Below, one piece after another: positions 1 through 8,318 of a stretch of DNA of 62,706 nucleotides. Origin of the DNA: an uncultured Sulfolobales archaeon (lineage in GTDB: Archaea; Thermoproteota; Thermoprotei_A; Sulfolobales; NBVN01); the NCBI GenBank assembly GCA_938073905.1, contig CALJEN010000008.1:1-62706 (forward strand), in the 5' to 3' direction. The notes under the pieces are model-generated. The model was not told where the DNA came from, did no database searches, and saw only the letters and a list, made by a program, of their open reading frames with translations. Each line of letters opens with the position of its first letter. Within the stretch, counting starts at the first letter, position 1. Both the position numbers and the translations under genes were made by a program.

Positions 1-1
1 C

Positions 2-262
2 CTCGTGAGGGCCCTCAGGGAGGGCTGGATAGCCGGGGCCGGGATAGACGTCTTCGAGGGGGAGCCCATACCGGCGGACCACCCACTGACCCAGTTCAGG
101 AACGTCGTCCTGGCACCCCACATAGGCAGCGCGACCTACGAGGGAAGGCACCGGATGGCCGAGATAGTCCTGGAGAACCTCGTGGCGTTCTACGAGGGGA
201 GGAGGCCCCCGACGCTAGTCAACGAGGGAGTGCTCAAAGTCCGCCCGCCCGGCTTCAAGTAG
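2..262 (+). CDS. D-2-hydroxyacid dehydrogenase family protein, C-terminal part (cut by window edge)
   Basis: This is the last 86 residues of an NAD(P)-dependent 2-hydroxyacid dehydrogenase of the glyoxylate reductase / phosphoglycerate dehydrogenase family; the start lies outside the window. The fragment shows the family's end of the nucleotide-binding domain ([11 protein letters not shown]) followed by APHIGSAT, whose histidine is the catalytic acid/base in this family. The tail helix and short C-terminus fit glyoxylate or hydroxypyruvate reductase better than the longer ACT-domain PGDH. The exact substrate cannot be told from this part. The reading frame is open from base 2 to the TAG at 260-262. 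Confidence 0.9.
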   Translation, partial: LVRALREGWIAGAGIDVFEGEPIPADHPLTQFRNVVLAPHIGSATYEGRHRMAEIVLENLVAFYEGRRPPTLVNEGVLKVRPPGFK

Positions 263-303
263 GGCTCTTTTTAAAGACTCCCGAGCCCGACCCCTCCGGG
301 AGA

Positions 304-315
304 GGCTTTTTAAGG
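304..315 (+). promoter_or_regulatory. TATA box of tRNA-Glu
   Basis: GGCTTTTTAAGG lies with its centre about 30 bp before the first base of the tRNA, the usual archaeal TATA distance. A similar CTTTTTAAAG at 266-275 could be a second element or the end of the upstream gene's transcript. Confidence 0.6.
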
Positions 316-339
316 CCCGACCGCTATAGCAGAGCCGGA

Positions 340-417
340 GCCGCGGTAGTATAGCCCGGCCAAGTATGCGGGCCTCTCGAGCCCGTGACCCGGGTTCAAA
401 TCCCGGCCGCGGCACCA
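340..417 (+). tRNA. tRNA-Glu (anticodon CTC), CCA encoded
   Basis: The cloverleaf folds fully. The acceptor stem is GCCGCGG (340-346) pairing with CCGCGGC (407-413), and A414 is the discriminator followed by an encoded CCA (415-417). The anticodon stem CGGGC/GCCCG (369-373, 381-385) closes the seven-base loop CTCTCGA, so the anticodon is CTC at 376-378 and reads GAG. The T arm is CCGGG-TTCAAAT-CCCGG. There is no intron. Confidence 0.95.
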
Positions 418-423
418 CTCGGC

Positions 424-1092
424 CTACCTTGTCCGGCACCTCTCCCTGTACTCCTTCGCGAGGTCTAGCTCCACCACTGGGCCCCCGGGGGAGGTCTCCC
501 TGAAGACCCTGGCCGTGAACCTCCTCACCCTCACCCTCTCGCTCAGCCAGCAGTCCGGGGTCATGCCCGCCTTGACGCAGGTCTCGGACAGGAAAGTCTC
601 CTCGTCCCAGCAGTACTCCACCGGGACCTCCGGGAGGAGGACTCCCTTGTAGACCCTGTACTCCGCTATCAGTCCGTCCCTGCCTATCACAACCTCGCGA
701 GACCTCTCCCTTCCCGCGGACTCCAGGTCTCTCGGCATCGAGAGGACGCTGACCTCGAACACAACCTCGCCGAGCTCCTCCGCCGAGAGGGGCTCGAACC
801 TCGGGTCCTCGAGGGCCGCCGCCAGCGCGGTGGTCACCACGTTCTTGATGAGGGGCTCCACCGGGGAGAGGTAGCCTATGCAGCCCCTGAGGTCGTACCT
901 TCCCCCCGAGACCCTCCGTATCGTGGTGAAGGTCATGCCCCTCGCCGCCAGGACTCCGCCGACGCTCGGGGGCTCCAAGACCCTGCCGGAGGTGAGGTAC
1001 ACCTCTACGGCTCTCCTGGCCGTCCTCACGAGGAGCTCCCCGTCCTCGGGACCCAGCAGGGCCGGGTCCGCGTACTCGGACACAGGCTCCAC
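424..1092 (-). CDS. AMMECR1 domain protein
   Basis: This 222-residue protein belongs to the AMMECR1 family, which occurs in archaea and eukaryotes and has no proven biochemical role. The family signature LRGCIGYL is present near residue 70, followed by PLIKNVVTTALAAALEDPRF and the EVSVLS strand, all in the expected order. The length is normal for the archaeal single-domain form. A GTG start at 1092 gives the family N-terminus. It ends just downstream of tRNA-Glu on the opposite strand. In other archaea AMMECR1 genes often sit near radical SAM or MEMO genes, but neither is adjacent here. Confidence 0.88.
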   Translation of the reverse strand: MEPVSEYADPALLGPEDGELLVRTARRAVEVYLTSGRVLEPPSVGGVLAARGMTFTTIRRVSGGRYDLRGCIGYLSPVEPLIKNVVTTALAAALEDPRFEPLSAEELGEVVFEVSVLSMPRDLESAGRERSREVVIGRDGLIAEYRVYKGVLLPEVPVEYCWDEETFLSETCVKAGMTPDCWLSERVRVRRFTARVFRETSPGGPVVELDLAKEYRERCRTR

Positions 1093-1167
1093 CGGTGCCC
1101 TAGTCGGCTCGCGCCGAATATGTGCGGAAGCTAGGGTGGGGACTCCGGCGGCGGGTCAGGGCGCGGT

Positions 1168-1476
1168 CTACGGCTCGGAGAAGACCTCCTCTCCGGACTC
1201 GCTCAGGCCGGCCCCGGCCAGCTTCTCGAGCATGTCCGGGTCCGACACCTCGACGCTGGTGGAGCTGAGTATCCTCCTGACTATCTCCCCGACGCTCTCC
1301 CTCCCGAGGTCTATCGCCTCCCCCTGGACTACCAGCACGGGGCTATCGCCGTGCTCGACGAGCAGGTAGGTCCTGAAGTCGAGCTCCGAGAGGCTGTCCA
1401 CGACCTGCCTGACCTTGACCATGTACCTCCCGCTGTCCGAAACCGGGACGCGGACTACGAGAGTTACGGACCTCAC
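1168..1476 (-). CDS. Small hypothetical protein
   Basis: I do not recognise this protein of about 102 residues. The open frame runs further upstream, but the sequence beyond this point looks non-coding. GTG at 1476 has a GGTGG ribosome-binding site five bases upstream, so I chose it. The product starts with a strong beta strand (VTLVVRVPV), followed by an alternating alpha/beta pattern and an acidic C-terminus. It has no cysteines, membrane segments or catalytic motifs. A possible TATA-like GCTTATCTA lies about 40 bp upstream of the start. Confidence 0.5.
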   Translation of the reverse strand: MRSVTLVVRVPVSDSGRYMVKVRQVVDSLSELDFRTYLLVEHGDSPVLVVQGEAIDLGRESVGEIVRRILSSTSVEVSDPDMLEKLAGAGLSESGEEVFSEP

Positions 1477-1663
1477 CTCTGCCACCAGTAGCCTATACTG
1501 GCGGCGTAGCGTAGATAAGCCATGACCCGCTACCGAGCAGAGTCGGGGGTCGGCCGAGCCCGCGGACTTGGGGGATACTCGGTCTTCAGTAAGGGCTAAA
1601 GGGTCCTCGAGGGTGCACCGCTGAACGGGAGGGTTGGGGAGAATGGGAAAAAGAGTGGAGGGC

Positions 1664-3193
1664 TTACCGCCTGACATCTATAAACGGTGGTCTGAACCAC
1701 CAAGGAGGTCTCTGATCGCTCATGTAGTACGCGGCTATCCTCGAGATGTATATTTCGGCGCCGTAGCTCCCAACATTGTATACGTTCAGCCGCTCACCGA
1801 CGTTTTCTATCTCTATGGCGGCTACTAACCCTAAAGCGTCGATCGCGTAGCATAAGTACCATGGAATTCCATAGTACTGGCACAAGACCGCGACTATTAA
1901 GCCCAGTATGCTGATCCTGAAGCCGAGCGAATCTCTTCCAAGCTCCAGAACCCCCCATGCCGGTACCCAGTAGCTCTCGAACTCGAGCTTCGACCTGAAT
2001 ACGTCTATGTCCACGAACTCGCTCGCGGGGACACCGAATATGGGGTAGAGGCTCGGGCTCTCGACGCTTGTGACTATGGTCACCACGCTGCTCCAGCCGT
2101 CGGGCTCGCACGTCACGGCTACGGACCCGTCGCAAAGCTTAGCGTAGCAGCACCTGTAGCCGTAGGCATCGTAGAGCTTGAACCTACCGCGCCAGGTTAA
2201 GAAGCTGTAGGCATTCCTGCTGTCCACCCATACCTCTCCCCTTATGTGACCGCTGAGCTCGCCGCTGGGCTCACCAATTATTATTATCCTTTCCCAGTTC
2301 AATATCCCTATCCGGAACTTCACGCGAGTGTACCCTCCGCTGTCGTAGTACGCCCTAACACCCTGCGTGAGGGCTCCTGGGTCCATGTACATGATGATCA
2401 GAGGGATTACGTTCCTGAGGTATTCCGGTAGCTGCGGGTCGCCGGAATCGAAGATCTCTCTAACGAGCCGCACTCTGGTGAAGTAGTAGCTGCAGCAGTC
2501 GCAGCTGTAGGAGCCCGAGCACGGCCCCGGCAGGCCGCTCCCCGACGTCTGGTAGGAGCTGGGGGCCACGAGGGCTAGGTAGCCAGGCCGCGCTGCCAGG
2601 CCGCAGAGGCCCTGGGCTTCCCGGCCCACCGCAGTAGCCGTAGCACTCCGCCCCACCCTGAGGGAGCTCACGTTGAGGGTCCTCCTGACTACCGGGAACC
2701 TGTCCGCACCGACCCTGTGGACCTCGACCCTGGGTAGGGGCGATACGAAGAGCTCCGGGTCGTAGATCACAGAGGCACCGAAGGCTAGTACCGACGTGTC
2801 CGTCTCCGGGCTGTAGGCGGACACCTGGAGCAGGAGGGCCGGTCTCCAGTGCTTCCCGTGCCTCCTGTAGTACCCGAGCCACTCGCCCACGACTCTCTTC
2901 AGCTCCTTCGCGGTGAGCCTCACGATCGGCGAGTCCGGGTCTACCGTCGCGTTGTAGACCTCGACGACGCCCTCGGGGACTACCGCCCACACCTCCACGT
3001 AGTACCCGGCAGCCCTCCCGGTCGCTCCCAGGAGCTCCGCGGCCTTCGGTAGGGCTATCACCAGGGCCCTCTCACCCGAGAGCAGAGACCGCGCCACGAA
3101 GACGTAGGCGGGCTCCAGGACTAGGAGGGCGGCAGCTAGGGAGACCACGACCGCGGCTGAGGCAGCTACGTAGAGCCTGGTCGGTCTCTTCAC
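1664..3193 (-). CDS. Exported or membrane-anchored Cys-rich protein, unknown function
   Basis: This is a roughly 509-residue protein. GTG at 3193 is preceded by GGGTGA at good spacing, and the product then begins with a short basic stretch (VKRPTR) and a long hydrophobic segment, a signal anchor. The rest is beta-rich and probably outside the cell. Cysteines cluster in the middle (GPCSGSYSCDCC) and again later (YRCCYAKLC, VTCEPD), which suggests disulphides. Near the C-terminus a second hydrophobic stretch (ILGLIVAVLCQYY to AIDALGLVAAI) could be a membrane pair. I do not recognise a family. The 3' half is visibly more AT-rich than the 5' half, unlike neighbouring genes. It could be a surface-layer or sensor protein. 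Confidence 0.6.
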   Translation of the reverse strand: MKRPTRLYVAASAAVVVSLAAALLVLEPAYVFVARSLLSGERALVIALPKAAELLGATGRAAGYYVEVWAVVPEGVVEVYNATVDPDSPIVRLTAKELKRVVGEWLGYYRRHGKHWRPALLLQVSAYSPETDTSVLAFGASVIYDPELFVSPLPRVEVHRVGADRFPVVRRTLNVSSLRVGRSATATAVGREAQGLCGLAARPGYLALVAPSSYQTSGSGLPGPCSGSYSCDCCSYYFTRVRLVREIFDSGDPQLPEYLRNVIPLIIMYMDPGALTQGVRAYYDSGGYTRVKFRIGILNWERIIIIGEPSGELSGHIRGEVWVDSRNAYSFLTWRGRFKLYDAYGYRCCYAKLCDGSVAVTCEPDGWSSVVTIVTSVESPSLYPIFGVPASEFVDIDVFRSKLEFESYWVPAWGVLELGRDSLGFRISILGLIVAVLCQYYGIPWYLCYAIDALGLVAAIEIENVGERLNVYNVGSYGAEIYISRIAAYYMSDQRPPWWFRPPFIDVRR

Positions 3194-3366
3194 TGAGTCA
3201 CCCTGCGCTGCTAGGGGTTTGAGAAAAAACACCGATTTCAGGGCGCCGCGGCCTAGCCCTCTGGGTGGAGGAGGGTGGCGGGCTTCCAGCGCGCTGGGCT
3301 CCCTACCCGGGGGCTCCGCAACCCGAGCTAAAGATAGTAGTCGAGGGCTCGGGATAGACTACCTCT

Positions 3367-3693
3367 TCACTGCTTCTTCCTTCTATCGGCGCCGGTCCTC
3401 GCGATCCACCCGCAGAGCAGGCACCTCTTGACCACGAGGACGTAGGACTTCGTCCCCCTGACCCTAACCCTAACGGTCACTCCGGGGACTAGGGGCGCGT
3501 AGCACTTCTCGCAGACCCACCTCCTGTAGTGAGGGGGCTTCCTAGCTCTTGCCCTGAGGAGTACCTCTATGCCCCTCCTGACGTACGCGCGGGCCCTCTC
3601 GACATCCCCCCTCCTGGCCCTCTCCACGGCCAGCGAGTAGAGTATCAGGCTCCTCTGCCTCGCGATGTCCTCGACCGAGCCCCTACGAGCCAA
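3367..3693 (-). CDS. rnp4: Ribonuclease P protein component 4 (Rpp21/Rpr2 family)
   Basis: This 108-residue protein is the archaeal homologue of human Rpp21, a subunit of RNase P that trims the 5' leader of precursor tRNAs together with Rpp29. The N-terminal half is helical (IARQRSLILYSLAVERAR), and the C-terminal half is a zinc ribbon with two CxxC pairs, CEKC and CLLC, spaced about 30 residues apart, followed by the family's basic tail. The start overlaps the end of upp by 11 bp, so the two genes are probably co-transcribed. No RNase P RNA was found in the window. Confidence 0.85.
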   Translation of the reverse strand: MARRGSVEDIARQRSLILYSLAVERARRGDVERARAYVRRGIEVLLRARARKPPHYRRWVCEKCYAPLVPGVTVRVRVRGTKSYVLVVKRCLLCGWIARTGADRRKKQ

Positions 3694-4354
3694 AGGCCCT
3701 GTCCCCCGCGTCCCCGAGCCCGGGGACTATGTAGCCCCTCTCGTTGACCGTGGGGTCGATGGCGACGGCGTAAACGGCCAGGTCGATCCCCAGCTCGCGC
3801 GCGACCCTGTCGAGCCCGGCGAGGGCTATGGGCGTCACAATGACCGACGCGAGGAGGTACCTCTTGGCTCTGCCGTGCTTGACGACCTCCCGGAGAGCCC
3901 TCGCTGCCGTGGAGCCCGTGGCCACCATGACGTCGCTCAGCACGACTATGCTCTCGGGGGTTATCGTCGGGACCTTCACGTAGGCCACGTCGACCTCGAA
4001 CTCGTAGTCGCGCATGCCCCTCTCCTCGACCCTCCTGGCGACTATCACCCCCTGCTTCGCGTTGAAGAATATCTTGACCAGGCCCTCCGTGAGGGGCCAG
4101 GCGGCCCTCAACACCGTGACTATCACGACCCGGTCTAAGTCCTTGATCTTCACGCCGCGGGCCTTGACGCCCAGCGGGGTCTCGACCTCGCACTCCTCGA
4201 CCTCGAACTCCTTGACCATCTCCAGCCCGACGACTCTGCCCAGCCTCACGAGGCCCTTCCTGAACTCTATCTGCGGGGTCTCCCTGTCCCTCAGCGCGGT
4301 GAGTATAGCCTGGGCGTAGGGGTGGCTCACTACGTTTACCTTGAGCAAGACCAC
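3683..4354 (-). CDS. upp: Uracil phosphoribosyltransferase
   Basis: This enzyme joins uracil to PRPP to give UMP in pyrimidine salvage. It has 223 residues, normal for UPRT. It shows the PRPP-binding loop (VVLSDVMVATGSTA, near 140-155) and the C-terminal uracil-binding motif GYIVPGLGDAGDRAFG. The GTG start at 4354 follows a TATA-like CTTATTAATT at about 4384-4396. It is divergent from the aminotransferase gene and is followed by rnp4 with an 11-bp overlap. Confidence 0.95.
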   Translation of the reverse strand: MVLLKVNVVSHPYAQAILTALRDRETPQIEFRKGLVRLGRVVGLEMVKEFEVEECEVETPLGVKARGVKIKDLDRVVIVTVLRAAWPLTEGLVKIFFNAKQGVIVARRVEERGMRDYEFEVDVAYVKVPTITPESIVVLSDVMVATGSTAARALREVVKHGRAKRYLLASVIVTPIALAGLDRVARELGIDLAVYAVAIDPTVNERGYIVPGLGDAGDRAFGS

Positions 4355-4460
4355 CGCCCTCGAGTTCCTGTGAATGTGCCCGCAATTAATAAGTCGGCGG
4401 GGGCTTGAGCGCGGCCGAGCACGGGACCGCGCCCCCAGGCGAGAGCCCTCGCGAGAGCAC

Positions 4461-4497
4461 TTTAAATTGCCCTGGCCGAATTCTAGCGCGAGGTGAT
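4461..4497 (+). promoter_or_regulatory. TATA box and ribosome-binding site of the aminotransferase gene
   Basis: CTTTAAATTG at 4460-4469 is a good archaeal TATA box. GAGGTGAT at 4490-4497 is a strong Shine-Dalgarno sequence just before TTG 4501. Together they argue that translation starts at 4501 and not at the in-frame start codon 96 bp upstream, which lies before the promoter. Confidence 0.65.
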
Positions 4498-4500
4498 GGG

Positions 4501-5637
4501 TTGGGCAGGTTTCTGCTGATGATACCCGGCCCCTCGATAGTAGACCCGGAGACCTTGCTCGACATGGCCAAGCCTACTCACAGCCACGTCTCGGAGGACT
4601 TCGACGCGATCCACAGGGAGTCCCTGGAGATGCTGAGGAAGGTCTTCGGGACAGAGGGAGAGGTCGTGCTCATCCCCGGGAGCGGCACTGCCGCGATAGA
4701 GCTGGCGGTGAGGACCTCTGTGAAGCCCGGGGAGAGAGCGCTAGTCCTCAAGGCGGGCTTCTTCGCCGACTACCTCGCCGACGCTGCGAGGAGGGTCGGC
4801 GCCGAAGTCACGGTAGTCCAGTCGCCGGTCGGCAGGGGGTTCACCGGCGAGGACGTGGAGAGGGCGGTTGGGAGGGGCGGCTACAGCGTCGTCATGCTCC
4901 AGCACGTGGAGACCTCGGTGGCCGTGGCCAACCCCATCAGGGACGTAGCGAAGAGGGCTAAGGAGCTCGGGGCCAAGGTCGTGGTGGACGGGATAGCGTC
5001 GATAGGAGGGATGGAGATGAGGCTCGACGACTGGGGTGTAGACGTCTGCCTGACCGGCTCCCAGAAGGCCCTGGCGGTGCCGCCGGGGCTAGCCGTGGTC
5101 GCCTACAGGAAGGGGTTCTCACCCCTGACCGAGAACGAGACGACGTACTTCAACATAACGAGGCTCCTCAAGGAGATGGAGTCGACCAGGAACTACTACA
5201 TCACGCCGGCCGTGAACCTGGTCTACGCTCTCCACTCGTCGCTGAAGAGGGTGCTGGCCGAGGGACTGGAGGCTAGGTACAGGAGGCACGAGGTGCTGGC
5301 CAGGGCCGTCCAGAGGGGTCTCGAGGCGCTGGGTCTGAGACTGGTGGCCGAGGAGCCCTTCAGGGCCCACACGGTCACCGCAGCCTACATCCCGGAGGGC
5401 GTCGAGTGGCCGAAGCTCTACGCGGAGATGCGCGCTCGGAGGGTCGAGGTGGCCGGGGGTCTCGGGGAGCTCCGCGGCAAGATATTCAGAGTAGGCCATA
5501 TGGGCGAGGTCACGGCGAACGACGCGACGGCCACCCTCGCGGCGCTCGAGAGGTCTCTGGCCAGGCTCGGGTACAGAGTGGAGTTCGGGTCGGCCGTGAG
5601 AGCGGCCCAGGAGGTACTGCACTCCTACGGTGTGTGA
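4501..5637 (+). CDS. Class V aminotransferase (alanine/serine-glyoxylate type)
   Basis: This is a PLP-dependent class V aminotransferase of about 378 residues, of the alanine-glyoxylate / serine-pyruvate aminotransferase branch. It opens with MIPGPSIVDPE, typical of the family, and carries VVVDGIASIGG (PLP-binding aspartate) and TGSQKAL with the Schiff-base lysine. The substrate in vivo is uncertain; archaeal relatives act in glycine/serine interconversion. TTG 4501 was chosen because it has a strong ribosome-binding site and lies about 35 bp after a TATA box. The stop codon nearly touches the start of the amidohydrolase, so the two probably form an operon. Confidence 0.85.
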   Translation: MGRFLLMIPGPSIVDPETLLDMAKPTHSHVSEDFDAIHRESLEMLRKVFGTEGEVVLIPGSGTAAIELAVRTSVKPGERALVLKAGFFADYLADAARRVGAEVTVVQSPVGRGFTGEDVERAVGRGGYSVVMLQHVETSVAVANPIRDVAKRAKELGAKVVVDGIASIGGMEMRLDDWGVDVCLTGSQKALAVPPGLAVVAYRKGFSPLTENETTYFNITRLLKEMESTRNYYITPAVNLVYALHSSLKRVLAEGLEARYRRHEVLARAVQRGLEALGLRLVAEEPFRAHTVTAAYIPEGVEWPKLYAEMRARRVEVAGGLGELRGKIFRVGHMGEVTANDATATLAALERSLARLGYRVEFGSAVRAAQEVLHSYGV

Positions 5638-5638
5638 C

Positions 5639-7228
5639 ATGGCCTACGATCTGATCATTAGGCGGGGGATCGTAGTAGACGGGAGCGGCTCACCCCCGTT
5701 CAGAGCCGACGTGGGAGTATCGGGAGACACCATCAAGTCCATCGGTGACCTGAGCGCGGAGAGGGCGGAGACCGTAATAGACGCCTCGAACCTCATCGTC
5801 GCACCCGGGTTCATAGACATCCACAACCACAGCGACCTGACGATATTCGAGGTCCCGACGGCCGACAACTACGTGCTCCAGGGGGTAACGACGGTAGTGG
5901 TGGGGAACTGCGGGTCCTCCCCGGCGCCGCTGACGGACGTGAACTACGAGGAGGCGGTGAAGTGGGTCAAGAAGGAGCACCCGGAGGTGGAGGTGAGGTG
6001 GAGGAGCTTCGCTGAGTACCTCAATGCCCTCAGCGAGCTCGGACCAGCGATCAACGTAGCCGCGCTGGTGGGGCACGGAACCATACGCTCAGCAGTTCTG
6101 GGGTTCGGTCCCGAGAGGCCCTCCGAGAGAGACCTCCAGGCCATGAGAGAGCTAGCAAGGGAGGCCGCGGAGGCCGGGGCGTTCGGCCTGAGCACGGGGC
6201 TCATATACATTCCCGGGACGTTCTCCACGACGGAAGAGATCGTCGAGGTAGCGAAGGCCGTGGCTCCCTACGGCGGCGTGTACTCCACCCACATGAGGAA
6301 CGAGGGCGTGGGGCTACTGGACTCCGTGAGCGAGGCCGTGACCATAGGTCTCAGGGCCGGGCTGGGGGTGGAGATCTCGCACCTGAAGGCGGCCGGCAGG
6401 CCCAGCTGGGGCAAGGTCTCGGCGGCCCTGAGGATGATAGAGGACTACGCGGCCAGAGGCTACGACGTGTCCGCCGACGCGTATCCCTACACGGCAGCCT
6501 CCACGTCGCTCGCGACTCTGTTGCCCAGAGACCTGAGGGGGGCGAGCTCGGATGAGGTCTTGAGGAGGCTGCGCGAGCCCGACGCCGTCGGGAAGCTCAG
6601 GGAGAGGCTCGGGGAGGCCGTGTTCGAGGAGAGGCACATCTCCTGGTCCGACATCATGATATCCTACTCTCCGAAGCACAGGGAGCTCGAGGGCATGAGG
6701 ATGGACAGGATAGCCGAGTCCCTCGGTCTAGACCCGGTGGAGGCTCTAGTGAAGCTGCTCCTGGACGACGAGCTGGCCACCGGGATGGTCTCGTTCAGCA
6801 TGAGGGAGGAGGACGTTAGAACGGTCGTATCCCACCCTCTGGTGGCCATCGGGAGCGACGGCTCCGTAGGCAAGTTCGGGGTCGGAAAGCCCCACCCGAG
6901 GAGGTACGGGACGTTCCCGAGGGTGATAGCCAGGTACGTCCGCGAGGAGAAGGTGTTGAGCCTTCCCGAGGCGGTGAGAAAGATGACCTCCCTGCCAGCG
7001 AGGAAGCTCAAGCTGTGGAACCGGGGCATGATAAGGCCCGGCTTCAAGGCGGACTTCGTGGTGTTCAACTACTACAGCATCGAGGACACGGCCACCTACG
7101 AGAACCCGCACTCCTACCCCAGGGGGATACGGTACGTCATTGTGAACGGCAGAGTGGTCGTCGAGGCCGGCAAGCTAGTCCCGAACGTCCGAGCGGGGAG
7201 AGTTCTGAGAAGAGGGGCGCCGGACTAA
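5639..7228 (+). CDS. Amidohydrolase, N-acyl-D-amino-acid deacylase (D-aminoacylase) family
   Basis: This is a 529-residue metal-dependent amidohydrolase. HNHSD (around residue 60) is the first metal site, VVGNCGSSPAP holds the metal-bridging cysteine seen in D-aminoacylases, VYSTHMRNEG and EISHLKAAG supply two further histidines, and GSDGS carries the final aspartate. The family removes acyl groups from N-acyl-D-amino acids, though some members act on other cyclic amides. ATG 5639 follows the aminotransferase stop by one base, so the two enzymes may act in one amino-acid degradation route; that link is inferred. The final stretch is the usual beta-sandwich domain (VIVNGRVVVEAGK). Confidence 0.88.
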   Translation: MAYDLIIRRGIVVDGSGSPPFRADVGVSGDTIKSIGDLSAERAETVIDASNLIVAPGFIDIHNHSDLTIFEVPTADNYVLQGVTTVVVGNCGSSPAPLTDVNYEEAVKWVKKEHPEVEVRWRSFAEYLNALSELGPAINVAALVGHGTIRSAVLGFGPERPSERDLQAMRELAREAAEAGAFGLSTGLIYIPGTFSTTEEIVEVAKAVAPYGGVYSTHMRNEGVGLLDSVSEAVTIGLRAGLGVEISHLKAAGRPSWGKVSAALRMIEDYAARGYDVSADAYPYTAASTSLATLLPRDLRGASSDEVLRRLREPDAVGKLRERLGEAVFEERHISWSDIMISYSPKHRELEGMRMDRIAESLGLDPVEALVKLLLDDELATGMVSFSMREEDVRTVVSHPLVAIGSDGSVGKFGVGKPHPRRYGTFPRVIARYVREEKVLSLPEAVRKMTSLPARKLKLWNRGMIRPGFKADFVVFNYYSIEDTATYENPHSYPRGIRYVIVNGRVVVEAGKLVPNVRAGRVLRRGAPD

Positions 7229-7343
7229 CTACCTTTTCAGCCTTCGCTGTCCTCAGTTCTCCGATGCTACGGCTCCGATTCTACGGTACGAGCCGTGCGA
7301 GCCACCGGCTCTCTGCGTGGAGCGGCTTAACGCCGCGACCACA

Positions 7344-7351
7344 CTTATAAG
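7344..7351 (+). promoter_or_regulatory. TATA box for the MIP18-family gene
   Basis: CTTATAAG lies about 24-27 bp upstream of ATG 7371, so the transcript is probably leaderless. This spacing favours ATG 7371 over the start codon 54 bp further upstream, which lies before the promoter. Confidence 0.65.
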
Positions 7352-7370
7352 CCTGCCGGTGGAGCTATTA

Positions 7371-7754
7371 ATGGCGTTAAAGGTGGTCGATAGGGAAAAG
7401 GTCTTTGCGAAGCTGAGGGAAGCGCTTAGGGAGGTCTACGACCCCGAGATCCCGGTGAACGTATGGGACCTTGGCCTGATCTACGGGATCGACGTGGACG
7501 ACTCGGGGAAGGTGACGATCAAGATGACGCTAACAGCGCCGGGGTGCCCGATAGCCACGTTCCTGCTCTACCAGGTCCAGGAGGCAGCCTACAAGGCCCT
7601 CTCAGGCGTCGAGGGGATCAGCGAGGTCAGCATAGACCTCGTCTTCGATCCCCCGTGGGACCCGACCAGGATGACCGAGGAGGGGAGGAGGAGGTTCAAG
7701 GAGCTCTTCGGATACGACATCGCCGAAGCCTACGCAAGAAGGTCGTCGGGGTAG
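7371..7754 (+). CDS. MIP18/DUF59 family iron-sulfur assembly factor
   Basis: This 127-residue protein belongs to the MIP18 (DUF59, SufT/PaaD-like) family, which helps load iron-sulfur clusters onto target proteins. It has VYDPEIPVNVWDLGLIYGI and the conserved LTAPGCPI loop with its reactive cysteine, then FDPPWDPTRMTEEGR, the usual C-terminal motif. The start is set by the promoter at 7344. MoaB follows after only six bases, so the genes are probably co-transcribed; MoCo enzymes often carry FeS clusters, a plausible but unproven link. Confidence 0.9.
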   Translation: MALKVVDREKVFAKLREALREVYDPEIPVNVWDLGLIYGIDVDDSGKVTIKMTLTAPGCPIATFLLYQVQEAAYKALSGVEGISEVSIDLVFDPPWDPTRMTEEGRRRFKELFGYDIAEAYARRSSG

Positions 7755-7760
7755 CCCACG

Positions 7761-8288
7761 TTGGGGTGCGGGTCTTCTATCGAGAGGCATAGGCGGGAGT
7801 CGGAGGAGCTAGAGGTCTCGTTCTGCGTCGTGGTGACCAGCGACAAGGTGCTCCGCGGGGCCTACGAGGACGAGGTGGTTCCGACGGTCGCTAGGGTGCT
7901 CAGCGAGCGCGGACTCAGGCTGGAGAGCTGGGCTATAGTTCCCAACGAGAGGAGCGCCGTGGCCAGCGAGGTGACGGAGAAGCTCAAGAAGTGCGACATC
8001 GTCCTGGTCTCCGGCGGGACGGGCCTCGGGCCCAGAGACGTGTCCGTCGACGTCGTCAGCGGGATGTGCACTAGAAGCGTGCCCGGCTTCGGCGAGCTCT
8101 TCAGGTATCTGACCTACCAGCTTCACGGCACGGCGGCTCTCGCAACCAGAGCCATGGCCTGCGCGGTCGGCGACAGACTGGTCTTCGTGGTGCCGGGGTC
8201 TCCGAGCGCCGCCGCGCTCGCTCTGGACAAGCTGGTGCTCCCGGAGGCCAAGCACCTCATAGCCGAGCTGCGGGGACTGAGGCACTAG
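7761..8288 (+). CDS. moaB: Molybdenum cofactor biosynthesis protein MoaB/MogA family
   Basis: This 175-residue protein is of the MoaB/MogA family, which adenylylates molybdopterin before metal insertion; archaeal MoaB does this for tungsten or molybdenum cofactors. The key motif LVSGGTGLGPRDVS (near 94) and the later VFVVPGSPSAA are both intact. A TTG start at 7761 is assumed and the first 15-20 residues are not conserved, so the true start could be slightly downstream. It follows the MIP18 gene closely on the same strand. Confidence 0.88.
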   Translation: MGCGSSIERHRRESEELEVSFCVVVTSDKVLRGAYEDEVVPTVARVLSERGLRLESWAIVPNERSAVASEVTEKLKKCDIVLVSGGTGLGPRDVSVDVVSGMCTRSVPGFGELFRYLTYQLHGTAALATRAMACAVGDRLVFVVPGSPSAAALALDKLVLPEAKHLIAELRGLRH

Positions 8289-8318
8289 CACCGGACCGCG
8301 GGCTTGACCGACCGTCTC

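Noticed and set aside
2391-2418. ATGATGA...CTGA as a C/D sRNA
   Set aside because: It lies within the coding sequence of the exported protein on the opposite strand, with no room for two guides and no promoter.
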